The translations under genes and the position numbers were made by a program. A DNA stretch of 64,000 bases from the NCBI GenBank assembly GCA_036365455.1, contig JAWQUS010000009.1, forward strand, positions 1,518,001 through 1,582,000, given 5' to 3'. This DNA comes from Macrosoma leucophasiata. Lineage: Eukaryota; Arthropoda; Insecta; Lepidoptera; Hedylidae. Numbering within the stretch: position 1 is the stretch's first letter; each line of letters begins with the position of its first letter. The notes under the pieces are model-generated. The model was not told the origin of the DNA and made no database searches. It was given only the letters and a program-made list of their open reading frames with translations. Shown here piece by piece: positions 51,790 through 62,469 of the stretch.

Positions 51790-51965
51790 GTCGAGTTCTG
51801 TCTGATGGTGGGGTCAAAAGTCTTAGGAATCGGCGTGCATGTATGAAGAGAATGATGAAGGTAGACGAGGCACGAGAGGTTTGTCTAAACCGGGATATCT
51901 GGCGCTCTACACTCTCTGCCTACCCCGTTAGGGACCTGGCGTGAAGATACATACACACATACATA
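51790..51965 (+). mobile_element. Family E repeat, inner segment inverted
   Basis: The right end (tacactctctgcctaccccg, gttagggacctggcgtgaag, (CATA)n tail) matches 39860-39925. The inner part (aatcggcgtgcatgtatgaa ... ggatatctggcgct) is the reverse complement of the inner part there. The left arm is not found. Confidence 0.75.
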
Positions 51966-52184
51966 CATGCAGATACTTATCAACAGCTTAATATCGTGAT
52001 AGAAAATAACATCCGCAAACCAGAACAGACCAGTCCCCACAATCAGCATTCGTTCACGAGTATGACGCATGTGGCAGCCATTGCTCTCCTCGACCAATTT
52101 TGAATTATGTAACCATACTACTAAGCTACCGAAGTCTCACGTTCGAGGCTTCCCCTCACCGGCCTTGCAGTTAGTTGCTATCAT

Positions 52185-52835
52185 AAAGAAAAACCGGTCA
52201 AGTGCGTGTCGGGCCACGCGCATTGTAGGGTTCCGTAGTTACAAAGTAAGAGATTATTGAAAAAAAAAATTAAATATTTTCTATGGAGTTGTTCGAAATT
52301 TTCTAGACAAATACATTTGGTCGACTATTACTCGCAAACTTGCAGGGCCAACTTAGGTGTGATAGTTTTCCTTTTAATTTCGTTATATGTAGCTACTATC
52401 GCCGTAACGTTTGAATTTCTAACAACAACCGTTTAGTCTATAGAGGGAGGGGGACACTTGAGTCTAACGAAAATTTGCACTTTAAAGCTTAATAAGTCAC
52501 GAACAGTAAACTAAATTGAAAAATGATGTTGGCACACCCATAATATTTTTAAAAGACCTATCCAACGATACCCCACACTACATGAAAATCGAAAATTAAA
52601 AAAATAACCGCGCATTACTACTACAGAGGTTAACCTAAAAAAAAAGTTATTCACTTTTTATTCTACCACTTTGTCGGCGTAATTAAGGTGTATACTTGTG
52701 CCAAATTTCAAGTCTCTAGTGGTAACAGTTTTTGCGCTAAACCGCGGACGGACAGATAGACAGACAGACAGACGGACATGGCGAAACTATAAGGGTTCCT
52801 TGTTTACTACGAAACCCAAAAAACGGGAACAAGCA
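52185..52835 (-). mobile_element. Family G repeat, long copy
   Basis: Starts aaaaaccggtcaagtgcgtg ... gtagggttccgtagttac and ends agacagacagacagacggac, actataagggttccttg, ttactacgaaacccaaaaaac. The ends read gggttccgta and (eroded) tacgaaaccc, that is, inverted termini. Confidence 0.65.
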
Positions 52836-52910
52836 ATAAAAACAATTGTGACATTATCAAGCAACATCTGCCGGCAACTCTATTGCTTACGAAGCCGCAC
52901 TTAACACTGA

Positions 52911-53893
52911 TTACGAAAACCCTCCCAAATGAGTCGTAAAGTGTATGAAACCCCTGTCGGGTGGTGGCAGGCGACGTGGAGGCCGCTGCCAGCTTTGTTT
53001 GTTTAATACGCTATAATATGCTACCTGATAAGCCACAGGAATTGTGTCCAGTGCGTGAGTTAGTGGTTTTTATTAACCGACTTCGAAAAAAGGAGGAGGT
53101 TCTCAATTCGTCCCGATCTTTCTTGTTTTATGTATGTACACCGATAATTCGAAAATGCCTGTACCGATTTGGATAATTTTGGTTTTGAAAGGGTGTGTCT
53201 CACAGTTGGTCCCATTGTAACCATGTCAATATGTGATGATGGAATCCTGGAGAAATCGAGGGAACTCTTCAAATTTCATAGCACACTTGAAAGATTTTCG
53301 ATATTTTTTATAATAATAATAATGATTACGAAAACCCTCCCAAATGAGTCGTAAAGTGTATGAAACGCCTGTCGGGTGGTTGGCAGGCGACGTGGAGGCC
53401 GCTGCCAGCTTTGTTTGTTTAATACGCTATAATATGCTACCTGATAAGCCACAGGAATTGTGTCCAGTGCGTGAGTTAGTGGTTTTTATTAACCGACTTC
53501 GAAAAAAGGAGGAGGTTCTCAATTCGTCCGGATCTTTTTTTTAATGTATGTACACCGATAATTCGAAAATGCCTGTACCGATTTGGATAATTTTGGTTTT
53601 GAAAGGGTGTGTCTCACAGTTGGTCCCATTGTAACCATGTCAATATGTGATGATGGAATCCTGGAGAAATCGAGGGAACTCTTCAAATTTCATAGCACAC
53701 TTGAAAGATTTTCGATATTTCTTATAATAATAATAATGATTACGAAAACCCTCTCAAATGAGTCGTAAAGTGTATGAAACGCCTGTCGGGTGGTTGGCAG
53801 GCGACGTAGTGGCCGCTGCCAGCTTTGTTTGTTTAATACGCTATAATATGCCACCTGATAAGCCACCGGAATCGTGTCCAGCGCGTTAAACTT
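52911..53893. repeat. 415-bp tandem repeat, about 2.4 units
   Basis: Units start at 52911, 53326 and 53740 with ttacgaaaaccctc. Each holds gtgtatgaaac-cctgtcggg, gctgccagctttgtttgttt, the lepidopteran dispersed word aaccgacttcgaaaaaagga and gggtgtgtctcacagttggt. Unit 3 stops after gaatcgtgtccagcgcg. Units 1 and 2 are nearly identical. Short open frames in the units are repeated by-products. Confidence 0.9.
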
Positions 53894-54015
53894 AGTGGAT
53901 TTATTTTAAGTATTCCTAGAGCCAAGGTCATAGTGTCTTGTTTTGTTTTACTTGTCTGTTTTATAAGTTGTAATGGTCCAAAGAAGAATGACTCGGGGGC
54001 GACAACTGTATTTTA

Positions 54016-54073
54016 CTGGTGGTAGAGCTCCAGTGACGGAGCTCGCGGGCGTAGACACCACCGCATTACCTAA
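54016..54073 (+). mobile_element. Family A repeat, 5' end only
   Basis: ctggtggtagagctccagtg to accaccgcattacctaa. Confidence 0.8.
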
Positions 54074-54188
54074 AACAGCATCATTACTACGCAGAATAGG
54101 TACGGGTTATCAATAAAAGTATAGTGCGCACGGTGGCAGAGAATTGGTGCTCACCCATCCTGAAGACACTTGTGTGGAGGGTGATAAT

Positions 54189-54342
54189 TTTTTTTTATGT
54201 AATGGAAGTGGCAAACAAGTAGACAGTTCACATCGATATTAAGTGATGACTGCAGCCTATAGACACTCACACAAAGATCAAGGTCAAAATGCAAATGCGT
54301 TACCAATCTTAAAGCCTAAGGTGTTATGCCTCTGTGAAAAAT
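54189..54342 (-). mobile_element. Family A repeat, A-tail end
   Basis: ttttttatgtaatggaagtg to ggtgttatgcctctgtg. Confidence 0.8.
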
Positions 54343-54429
54343 AACCTCTTTTTACTAAACGCATATGTATGTATACACGGTACATATACCAAAACAACAT
54401 TTTTTACAATTTTTGGGGGACTAATCTTG

Positions 54430-54880
54430 GGAACGGCTTGACCGATTTTGACGGGACTTTCACTGGCAGATAGCTGATGTGATCAGGAGTAACTTAGGCT
54501 ACTTTTATCTCCATACATACATACATACCTACATCAAATAAGTAGAATTGTAGTGTATCCGACTTTGACGGGACTTCCATGGGTAGGTAGCTGATGTAAC
54601 AAGGAGTAACTTAGGCTACCTTCTATCTCCATACATCCATACATACATACATACCTACATACAAATAAGAAGAATTGGAGTGTCTCCGATTTTGACGAGA
54701 CTTTAACTGGCAGATAGCTGATGTGAAATGGAGTAACTTGAGCTACTTTTATCTCCATACAACCATACATACATACATAACTACATACAAATACATAGAA
54801 TTTGAGTGTCTCCGATTTAGACGGGACTTTCACTGGCAGATAGCTGATGTAATAAGGAGTAACTTACGCTACTTTTATAC
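54430..54880. repeat. About 120-bp tandem repeat, four units
   Basis: Units begin with ccgattttgacgggac at about 54447, 54567, 54687 and 54807, and contain ggcagatagctgatgtgat, gagtaacttaggctac and (CATA)n. Spacing is near 120 bp. Confidence 0.85.
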
Positions 54881-54882
54881 TA

Positions 54883-54963
54883 GCTGCGCCCACGACCTCG
54901 TCCGTGTAGATACTGAAAAATCATATTTTTTCTCACGTAGACGAAGTCGCGGGCACAGCTAGT
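54883..54963. mobile_element. 80-bp palindromic fragment (actagctgcgccc type)
   Basis: Left arm actagctgcgcccacgacct; right arm ending gtcgcgggcacagctagt. About 29-bp arms with a few mismatches. This word is common in Lepidoptera at the ends of family F/Helitron-like repeats. Confidence 0.6.
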
Positions 54964-54969
54964 CTCTAT

Positions 54970-57160
54970 CCTAAATCTATTTTCTTATTTTTAAAATTAT
55001 AATTATAATATTAAAAAAAACAATACATTAATTGAAAAATGTTTACGTGAGCATGGGGGGAGGGGGTAAGAGCTTTGCTTACTTTTGCTGACAAGGGGGA
55101 TGGGCGGGTAAAGAATTGTAATAAATCTGCTTACGAAATACTTGAACGGCCCCCAGGTTCCTACTGGGTTAAGTATAATATAGTCATAAACATAAAATCG
55201 CGATTTTTTTATCGATTGTTGGGTCCCTCACTATTACGTTAAATGTGGTATCATTATTTTACGAAGTGACAGTAGCTAATGTCAAATTGGGAATCGAATT
55301 AAAAGTCCGAGTATAGTCACAAAATGTCCGTGCGGGGCCTAGAGAAAGTCCAATTAGCCTTCTCTGTTTCTCACGTATTTCGCCTCGAATAAGTAGGCTC
55401 GCATTACAATCAAATGTTCTACTAGCGAATTGAGAATAGTAAGTAAAATGATGAATATATATTTTACTGTAATTGTGCTCTTGGGGATATTACGTTCAAC
55501 TCAATTATTTCTAGAGAATTCTCGTCGAGTACTATAAAATGGTATCTCGTTCAAAGTAATAATGTTATACGAGTGATACCGCCGCCGCAGTATCACCGCA
55601 CTACAAAAGCTTGGAGCAATCATCGTTAAATTAAGTCACCGTATCAATAAAGTGGAGAATATGTAGCGCAGACACGACACTCGTTTGCTATAATTCTTGA
55701 GCTTTATGCCCAAACTCCGAGCTGATAGAACTGCGTGAAGTTTGACAAAGTTGAAGTAATTTAGTTTTCAGTCTCAATTTTGTAGTATTTATTTATAAAC
55801 GTAAATAACGTAAACGTGTAGTTTGAGGAAAATAACTTAAAGGTATCTATAACAGTTAGCCTCACTTACTAAGTTTACGTTTACATGTCTGTATCTTTAT
55901 ATACGAGTATATTATCACATCTAATATTCTGTTTCTATTGACATAAATAAATATGTAATCCATTCCCTGCAGTAACCTAATATAAATACGACGTGTGGTC
56001 TTATGATATTGATATATGCGTATTATTTTCTATTAAAATAAAGGAATTAGTTCAAATAATCATCTATGTTTCGCAGTTAATTAGCAGTAATCTTATTAGA
56101 TTGCTACTATAAGAGTTCATTATAAAACTATTTATATTATTTTTCAAAAACTAATATAGCTTTTGCCTGCAATTCTCAACACTACTCTACACACATGACA
56201 TTGTTGAGAGACAATGACATCTGCTCACTTTCACTTTCAAACATAGTGTAGTATAAATTATGCCTATTTACCTGTCTCTTATGACACTCTGTGACCATCT
56301 GCCATACACTTTTATGATGCACGTAAACGTTTTATAATCGCGGTGTCCCCGTGATGCCGATTTATTGCAAATTTCTTAACTCCCACCTTAACATTATGTG
56401 CCATAAATTTTCACACCTAACACGATCTGTTTCACCTTTAACCCTTTTGTTAATCGACTGTTGATGAGATTGGTGCAATTACTTATTTTTTGTCTGAGTT
56501 ATGTTGCACAGAAGTGTAAACACTTTTGCACACGCGGCAAAAGGACTCGATACATCGTACGTGACCGTTGATTCTATACTTTACAACATGTAACGGGAAT
56601 AATGTCCACTATCGAACACTCCGATTAGAAAATCGAATTATAATCATAATACTACTGAAATTACATGTTTAATATGTTTATGTATTTATTTTTTTTAAAG
56701 AAATAAATTGTCCTCAATTTGTACGAACAGTATGCATACTTACCCTACCGCTAACTACGGCCGCACGTAAAACAGAAACTTACTCACACACGCACACTGT
56801 CGCAATGTGATGTAGCGCAACCTGCGTAACCCTATTTAACACTCGCTAGTAATAAGATTCATTTTCACTATTTCATTTCTTAAATTATTATTTAGTTTAA
56901 AATAAAATCTCAACGAATTCTAATAAACTTGTTGAGACTAACATCTTATTATGGATCGACGTTCGTCTCGTTTTCGTTTGTATTGACTGTTCACCAAATG
57001 GGTGACCATATTTTCCTTAATTGTAATTAATTTTGGGGCAAAATGTTACCTATATTAAAAATGTCTGAAATCGATCGAGTTATCGATTCCGAACAAACTT
57101 GTTTCGGGTTGTACATTTAATCCTGTTACACGTTGTATATCTATACTGATTCTGTACGAC
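54970..57160. other. AT-rich single-copy-looking DNA, no gene seen
   Basis: No conserved frame, no repeat words of the window's families. Only small hairpins (cattgttgagagacaatg near 56200). Confidence 0.4.
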
Positions 57161-57166
57161 CTATTA

Positions 57167-57698
57167 GGGTCCATACGCACTATGCGGTTACCCGCAATGC
57201 GGCTAGCCGTCCGGCTAACCGCAAGCACAATTATGTACGTAATATTCATTTCTATGCGCACTGCGATGCGGCTACCCGCAGACCGCTCCCGTAGCTTGGA
57301 GGGCTGCGGCCCGAGTGACGGCCACCCGGACGGTTGCTATACGCACTGTGCGGCTCAGTCTGCGGCTGCCCGTCATTGAGTGAGTGTGTGCACGTGGTAC
57401 GTCTGGTAAAAAGGAATTTTACCAGAAAATATAAAAAATATATAAATTTGTATAAAAGATACCGAAAAATTTATCATCGTAATCCAGCGTCGGACAGCAA
57501 CGTATGTAACGTGTGTTAATGTACTTGTAGTAAAAAGCTGCAATTTCGTCCACGTCCATCTTTGAAATGGATCGATATGACCGCAAATCGCAACGGTTCT
57601 TCAACCGTACGTTGCAGTGGCGAAGGCGGCTGCCCGTGATCCGGCTGACCGCATTCCGCGATCAGCCGTACGGCTACCCGCATAATGCGTTTGAAGTC
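57167..57698 (-). mobile_element. PIF/Harbinger-like derivative with a protein remnant
   Basis: Flanked by TTA on both sides (57164-57166, 57699-57701). Subterminal inverted words (tacgcactatgcggttaccc and gggtagccgtacggctgatc, reverse) are GC-rich. On the minus strand ATG 57559 starts MDVDEIAAFYYKY, like the N-terminus of Harbinger nucleases, followed only by AT-rich codons to a stop at 57419. Catalytic parts absent. Confidence 0.65.
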
Positions 57699-57709
57699 TT
57701 ATGAATTGA

Positions 57710-58630
57710 CAGTTGCGTTTGAATCGAGTGTCTATCGCATCGATCCGTGTACAATGGGACCTTGATATCAGTTTCGTTGTGACGTAAAAAATGCCACTGC
57801 ATTTTCATCTATTAATATACAAGTACCCGCTACCTTACTTCAAAACCGTCGTAGTTTATCGTCCTTTATTACTTGATGCCACCTTGATGCCTGATAATTC
57901 AGAGAAACATCGGCTTATATCAGCGTAACACCAATAAAGTTGTAATTGAAGAAGGCGAATTATTTTGCCTGCACTGAAAATCCTCGTTACTTGCGAATTT
58001 AAAACTCTCACGTTACTAGAACTTGTTAAAACTCGGGTGTTGCGAACTCGTGAGTTGGCGAAAAAAAAAATATACGTATATGTGTGACTAGAAGTCAGTC
58101 AATTGGGTGTGTAGAAGTTTGTCTGTCGAATATTTGTAATGGTTTCAAAATGTTCTATCTCACTAGTTCAGAATAATGATTTTTGTCTCTTATACATACG
58201 TTATTTCAGAAAATTAGTTGGTACTGTAAAGTTAGGTAAGAACATTTAACTCAACTAATTCCTTGTTTATTCAAGCCGCCAATCAAAATTGTACTACGCT
58301 TCCTTCCGTCAAAAAACATACCAAATAATTTTAATATTATTCCTTTATTCTCTTATAATGCAACTGATGTGCTGTTTTGACAGGTCCAATGTACACTCAA
58401 AGATAACTCACACATTTATGCCATTCATGCTAAGTGAAATGTAAATTATATCGGCGATCGCAAAGAGATTGAGATGTCAATCACAAGCTGAAAGCTTTGT
58501 TCAAGTTAAAGCGCGTTCTAGTATGATTTTAGGGTACCTTTGGGTAGAAATGGGATCCGATTGCAATGAATTCGGTTCATATTACGAGGCTGTATATCTT
58601 GAATTTTGATTGTGTAAGTTATCCTGACCT
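57710..58630. other. AT-rich DNA, no feature recognised
   Basis: No conserved frame or repeat. Confidence 0.35.
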
Positions 58631-58637
58631 GGCGTCC

Positions 58638-58988
58638 GGTCGTGACGACTCCAATGCCCATTAGCGGAACAATTTACTTCTCATCATCATATCAGCCAAA
58701 AGACGTCCAATGCTGAACAAAGGCCTCTCCCAAAGAATGCAACGAACGGTCCTGGGCCACCCTCATCCAGCGATTGCTCGCGACCTTCACCAGGTCGTCC
58801 ACCTCGTGGGGGGCCTGCCTACGCTTCGTCTTCCGATACGCGGTCAACACTCAAGAACTTTTCTGCCACAACGGCCGCCAGTTCTGCTAGCTATGTACCC
58901 TGCCCACTGCCACTTGAGTTTCGCTATTCGGTTACTTTGGTAACATACAGAGCAGTGGACGTCTTTTAGCTGAAATGTTGATGTTGAA
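58638..58988. mobile_element. Rearranged RTE insertion (5' piece, inverted 3' piece, 3' piece)
   Basis: 58638-58682 resembles the RTE 5' UTR in plus orientation (gtcgtgacgact...attagcggaa). 58683-58935 is the RTE 3' end in minus orientation (tcatcatcatatcagccaaa ... ccactgccacttgagtttcg). 58950-58988 is the last 40 bp in plus orientation (gcagtggacgtcttttagct, gaaatgttgatgttga). Confidence 0.75.
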
Positions 58989-59036
58989 ACTTTTAACATT
59001 AAAAGGAGACTTCGCTTGATGCCAAATGATTTTACT

Positions 59037-59329
59037 TTTTTTTTTTTTATGTAATTGAAGTGGCAAACAAGCATGCAGTTCACATTGATGTTAAGTGATG
59101 ACTGCAACCTATAGACACCCACACAAAGACCAAGGTCAAAATGCAAATGCGTTACCACTCCTGAGGCCTAAGGTGTTATGCCTCTGTGCCGGAAATTACA
59201 GGGCCGTACATTACCACCTGACCGGAACACGATAGTGCTGAACACTACCATTTAGCGGCAAGTAAATCAGGTAATGCGGTGGTGCCTACGCCCGCGAGCT
59301 CCGTCACTGGAGCTCTACCACCAGTAAAC
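59037..59329 (-). mobile_element. Family A repeat, full, near consensus
   Basis: ttttttttatgtaattgaag to ctggagctctaccaccagta. Confidence 0.9.
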
Positions 59330-59334
59330 TCGAT

Positions 59335-59810
59335 TTAAATAATAAAATAAATCACCATATCGAGCTATTACGTGTGAATAGCACACATTTTTTAAAAATA
59401 TATATACCTTTTAAGAATGTTAAATATGTATGTCCTGATACGGACCCTATAGTGTGCGAGCTCGACTCGCACTTGGCAAGTTTTTTTTTGTAGTGCCATG
59501 TGAGCTACGAGAAATTGGCTTCAATTTAATTCGCCGTTGACATTGAGGATATTTAATATGCACCGGTAGATTAGTGGTTGAAATTCAGCTATTTACTGTT
59601 AAACCTAAAAACTCGTTGTCTCCTTGGAACCGTGACGTGTTCCGATTAGTGAAAACTGTGCTCCGGTTAGGTAATAAGTATGTTCTGATTAGATGAAAAG
59701 CGTTTTATGATTAGCTTAAATGTATGTTCCAATTAGGTGGAAAGCGTGTTAAGGTTAGATGGAAAGAGTGACCATCAACTAAGATAAGACCCAAACACTG
59801 AGGCTCATAT
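59335..59810. other. AT-rich DNA with short repeats
   Basis: 59640-59770 has several imperfect ggttag(at/gt)-gaaa(gcgtgtt) units. Nothing else. Confidence 0.35.
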
Positions 59811-59814
59811 TATC

Positions 59815-60560
59815 TTTTTATGTTGTGAAAGCATGCAGTTCACATTGGTGTTAAGCGATGACTGCAGCTTAAAGACACCCACACAAAGACCAGTCGGTTG
59901 GGCAAAATGCAGATGCGTTGCTACCCTTGAATCAGAATCAGAATCAGAAACTCATTTATTCATTTAGGGTGACAGGCACCTCTTATGACACGTCAAAAAC
60001 AAACAAAATAAATTAAAGCGAATAACAATTGATATACATGTCAAACAAGATAAAAAATATATGTAAAGTCAAGAATATCACTAAGATAAAACTAAATGTA
60101 ATAAACTTATGTAAAAGTATATCAGTAGAATGTCTCTTTTTCCTCTTACAAACTGATAACAAAGAGTAAAAAGAAAAGAAAAAGAGTCATTCTTTGTCAT
60201 TCACCGGCAAAGTTCCAAAGGCCAATATGATCTGAAAAAAACTTGCCGGAAAAAACTCAGTCGGCTCTTTTAAAAATATCTCTTAGGCATATTTTTACAA
60301 TTTTCCATAATTTAAACAAGCTTAAAATTAACAATATAATATCAACATTACACTTTGATTATTACATTTAACACCTTTGTGGAGCTAGATCAGCATTTAG
60401 CCAAACATCCTTGAGATAGTCCTCGAGTTTATCGTAAACCTTTTTACATAGAGTGCGTTTAATTAATGCTTTGAATTTATCATCGGTGAGTTCAGAGTTC
60501 ACTTGAGAAATTAGTTGTCTCTGTAATAGTTACAACGGGGCCAGACATTGTACATACATG
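59815..60560 (-). mobile_element. Family A repeat split by a LINE 3' end
   Basis: Left part 59815-59930 ends tgcgttgctacccttga. Right part from about 60510 resumes ttagttgtctctgtaatagt and acggggccagac. Confidence 0.75.
59931..60509 (-). pseudogene. CR1-type LINE 3' end, minus strand
   Basis: The (TTCTGA)n tail is at 59931-59948 and the 3' UTR shared with 25434. A minus-strand frame at about 60505-60372 reads LTDDKFKALIKRTLCKK and YDKLEDYLKDVW, then stops. 5'-truncated. A short cttga repeat on both sides may be the TSD. Confidence 0.75.
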
Positions 60561-61600
60561 ATATTATTATGTTTAGACTGCTACAAACTCTAACGTACCA
60601 CTTAATTTCTGTTTAGTTGATTCCGGCTGTAAAGCGCTTTAAGCAACTCAGCTTAAACCGATTTAATGCAGCGTAGCCCGTCAAATGGGTTTAAGTTGAC
60701 GAGTTCTGCGCTCTTTGCTTAATTTTCTCATTCCGTTGTAGAGTATTCTACTCGTACATCTGTGTTGCAGTTAAATATTTTTTAAAGCGGGTGTACACTT
60801 GTAAACTAATTGATGCAAGTAAAAGGCGCAAGTTAACAAGAAGGTACACTTTGAGTGTACTTTAATTGCAATTCCAAATGTAGACTACTACGACTTTGTA
60901 ATGTAAAAATTAAAAAGCTAGACATGCAACTTTGGCTCAATCAAGACAGGAAACACATGATGAGACATTTCTTGACAGATTTAATAAGTTTTATTTTAAA
61001 AAATAAGATCTCCCGCAACAGTTTAATAGAAAAAAAAATGTGGTATTTATGCGCAAAATCATAGATAAGTAGTTACTACAGAACTGACAAGCTCTGACTA
61101 GTTTAGAACCAGCATATATAAATATATTATTTCAAATTGTAACATTTTTCCTTCGAAAATTCAGTCAAAACATGTTAAAAATTCACGATTTGCAAGGAAT
61201 ATTATTTCTACTTAATGTTCAATATGCAGGCATACTTGCCATCGCGCCTCATGTATCAAGTCAAGCGTGATTACTAACACAATACATACGAGTAATGAGT
61301 CACTTGTCTCCACCAACTTGGCATGTAAAAAGAAGAAATATTACCTACTTACATGGTGGCCATCTGCGTCTCCATTCCATGAGTGAGACATAGATAAGTG
61401 GAATACCCGGAAATTTATTTAAACTCCTAATTTTTTTTTTATATTTCTAAGAAATCCCAACATTTATTTTAAATTTAATTATAAATTTACTTGGGATTTG
61501 GTTGACAGTCTTCATAAATTAAAGTTTTTCGTTATTCTACTTAATTGTAACATTTAATTAATTTAATTTTTTTATACAGGTAATGTAACCAATTAATGCA
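60560..61600. other. AT-rich DNA, no feature recognised
   Basis: 60600-60720 has repeated cgctttaagc/gcttaaaccgat words. No coding frame supported. Confidence 0.35.
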
Positions 61601-61613
61601 TATGCGTTGATGG

Positions 61614-61898
61614 TATTTTTTTTAATGTAATGGAAGTGGCAAACCAGCTTGCAGTTCACATTGATGTTAAGTGATGACTGCAGCCTATAGACACCCACAC
61701 AAAGACCAAGGTCAAATGTAGATGCGTTACCACTCCTGAGGCCTATGGTGATGCCTCTGTGCCGGAAATAACAGGGACGTACATAACCACCTGACCGGAA
61801 CACGATAGTGCTGAACACTACCATTTAGTGGAAAGTATATTAGGTAATTCGGTGATGCCTACGCCCGCGAGCTCCGTCATTGGAGCTCTACCACCAGG
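61614..61898 (-). mobile_element. Family A repeat, full
   Basis: tttttttaatgtaatggaag to attggagctctaccaccag. Directly followed by a short SINE family D piece (gtgtggctgagagtgtaagc, 61908-61932). Confidence 0.88.
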
Positions 61899-62096
61899 TA
61901 CGTACCTAGTGTGTGGCTGAGAGTGTAAGCGTAAAAAAATATCTATAGATAAATATATAAATATAAATACTAAATGCTTTGTAACTACGCGTTAAGTATC
62001 TATGAAAAACAGATAAATCAATTAAATTAGGTACTATTCATGACTTGTACGTGAAGCTCTGATAGCAGAGCTTGAGAATTTGCGAGTCACTTTATT

Positions 62097-62275
62097 TTTT
62101 ATATGTAACCAATTTGCCAAACAAGCATGCAGTTCAAAAGGATGAGAGACATCATCACGAAAACCGGAGATCAAAATGCAGATGCGTTGCCAACCCTGAG
62201 ACCGTAGTTGTTATGTCTCCGTGATAGTTATTACGGGGTCATACATTACCATCTAACCTGAAAACGATCGAGCTG
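62097..62275 (-). mobile_element. Family A repeat, diverged partial
   Basis: aaacaagcatgcagttcaaa, aaaatgcagatgcgttgcca, gatagttattacggggtcat. Confidence 0.75.
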
Positions 62276-62469
62276 CACTAGTGTTGTGGCGAACCACACT
62301 TTACTATTTACTGGATTGAAGACGCACGCCGTATGGCGGATATAGCAGTGCAAGCGAACCAGGGTGACACGCTCTACCGATCTTCTAATAAAACGCTTTT
62401 TCACTATTATTTTCCTTCTTCTGATTTCTTCCTTAGGTAGTGATCCGAGTATTCTGAGTGCTCCGGCAA

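Noticed and set aside
52961..53768. Pairs of near-identical 61-71 codon proteins
   Set aside because: They repeat because the 415-bp tandem unit repeats, and they cross known transposon words.
54430..54880. CRISPR-like array
   Set aside because: Units of about 120 bp are contiguous without variable spacers, and the genome is animal. Ordinary tandem repeat.
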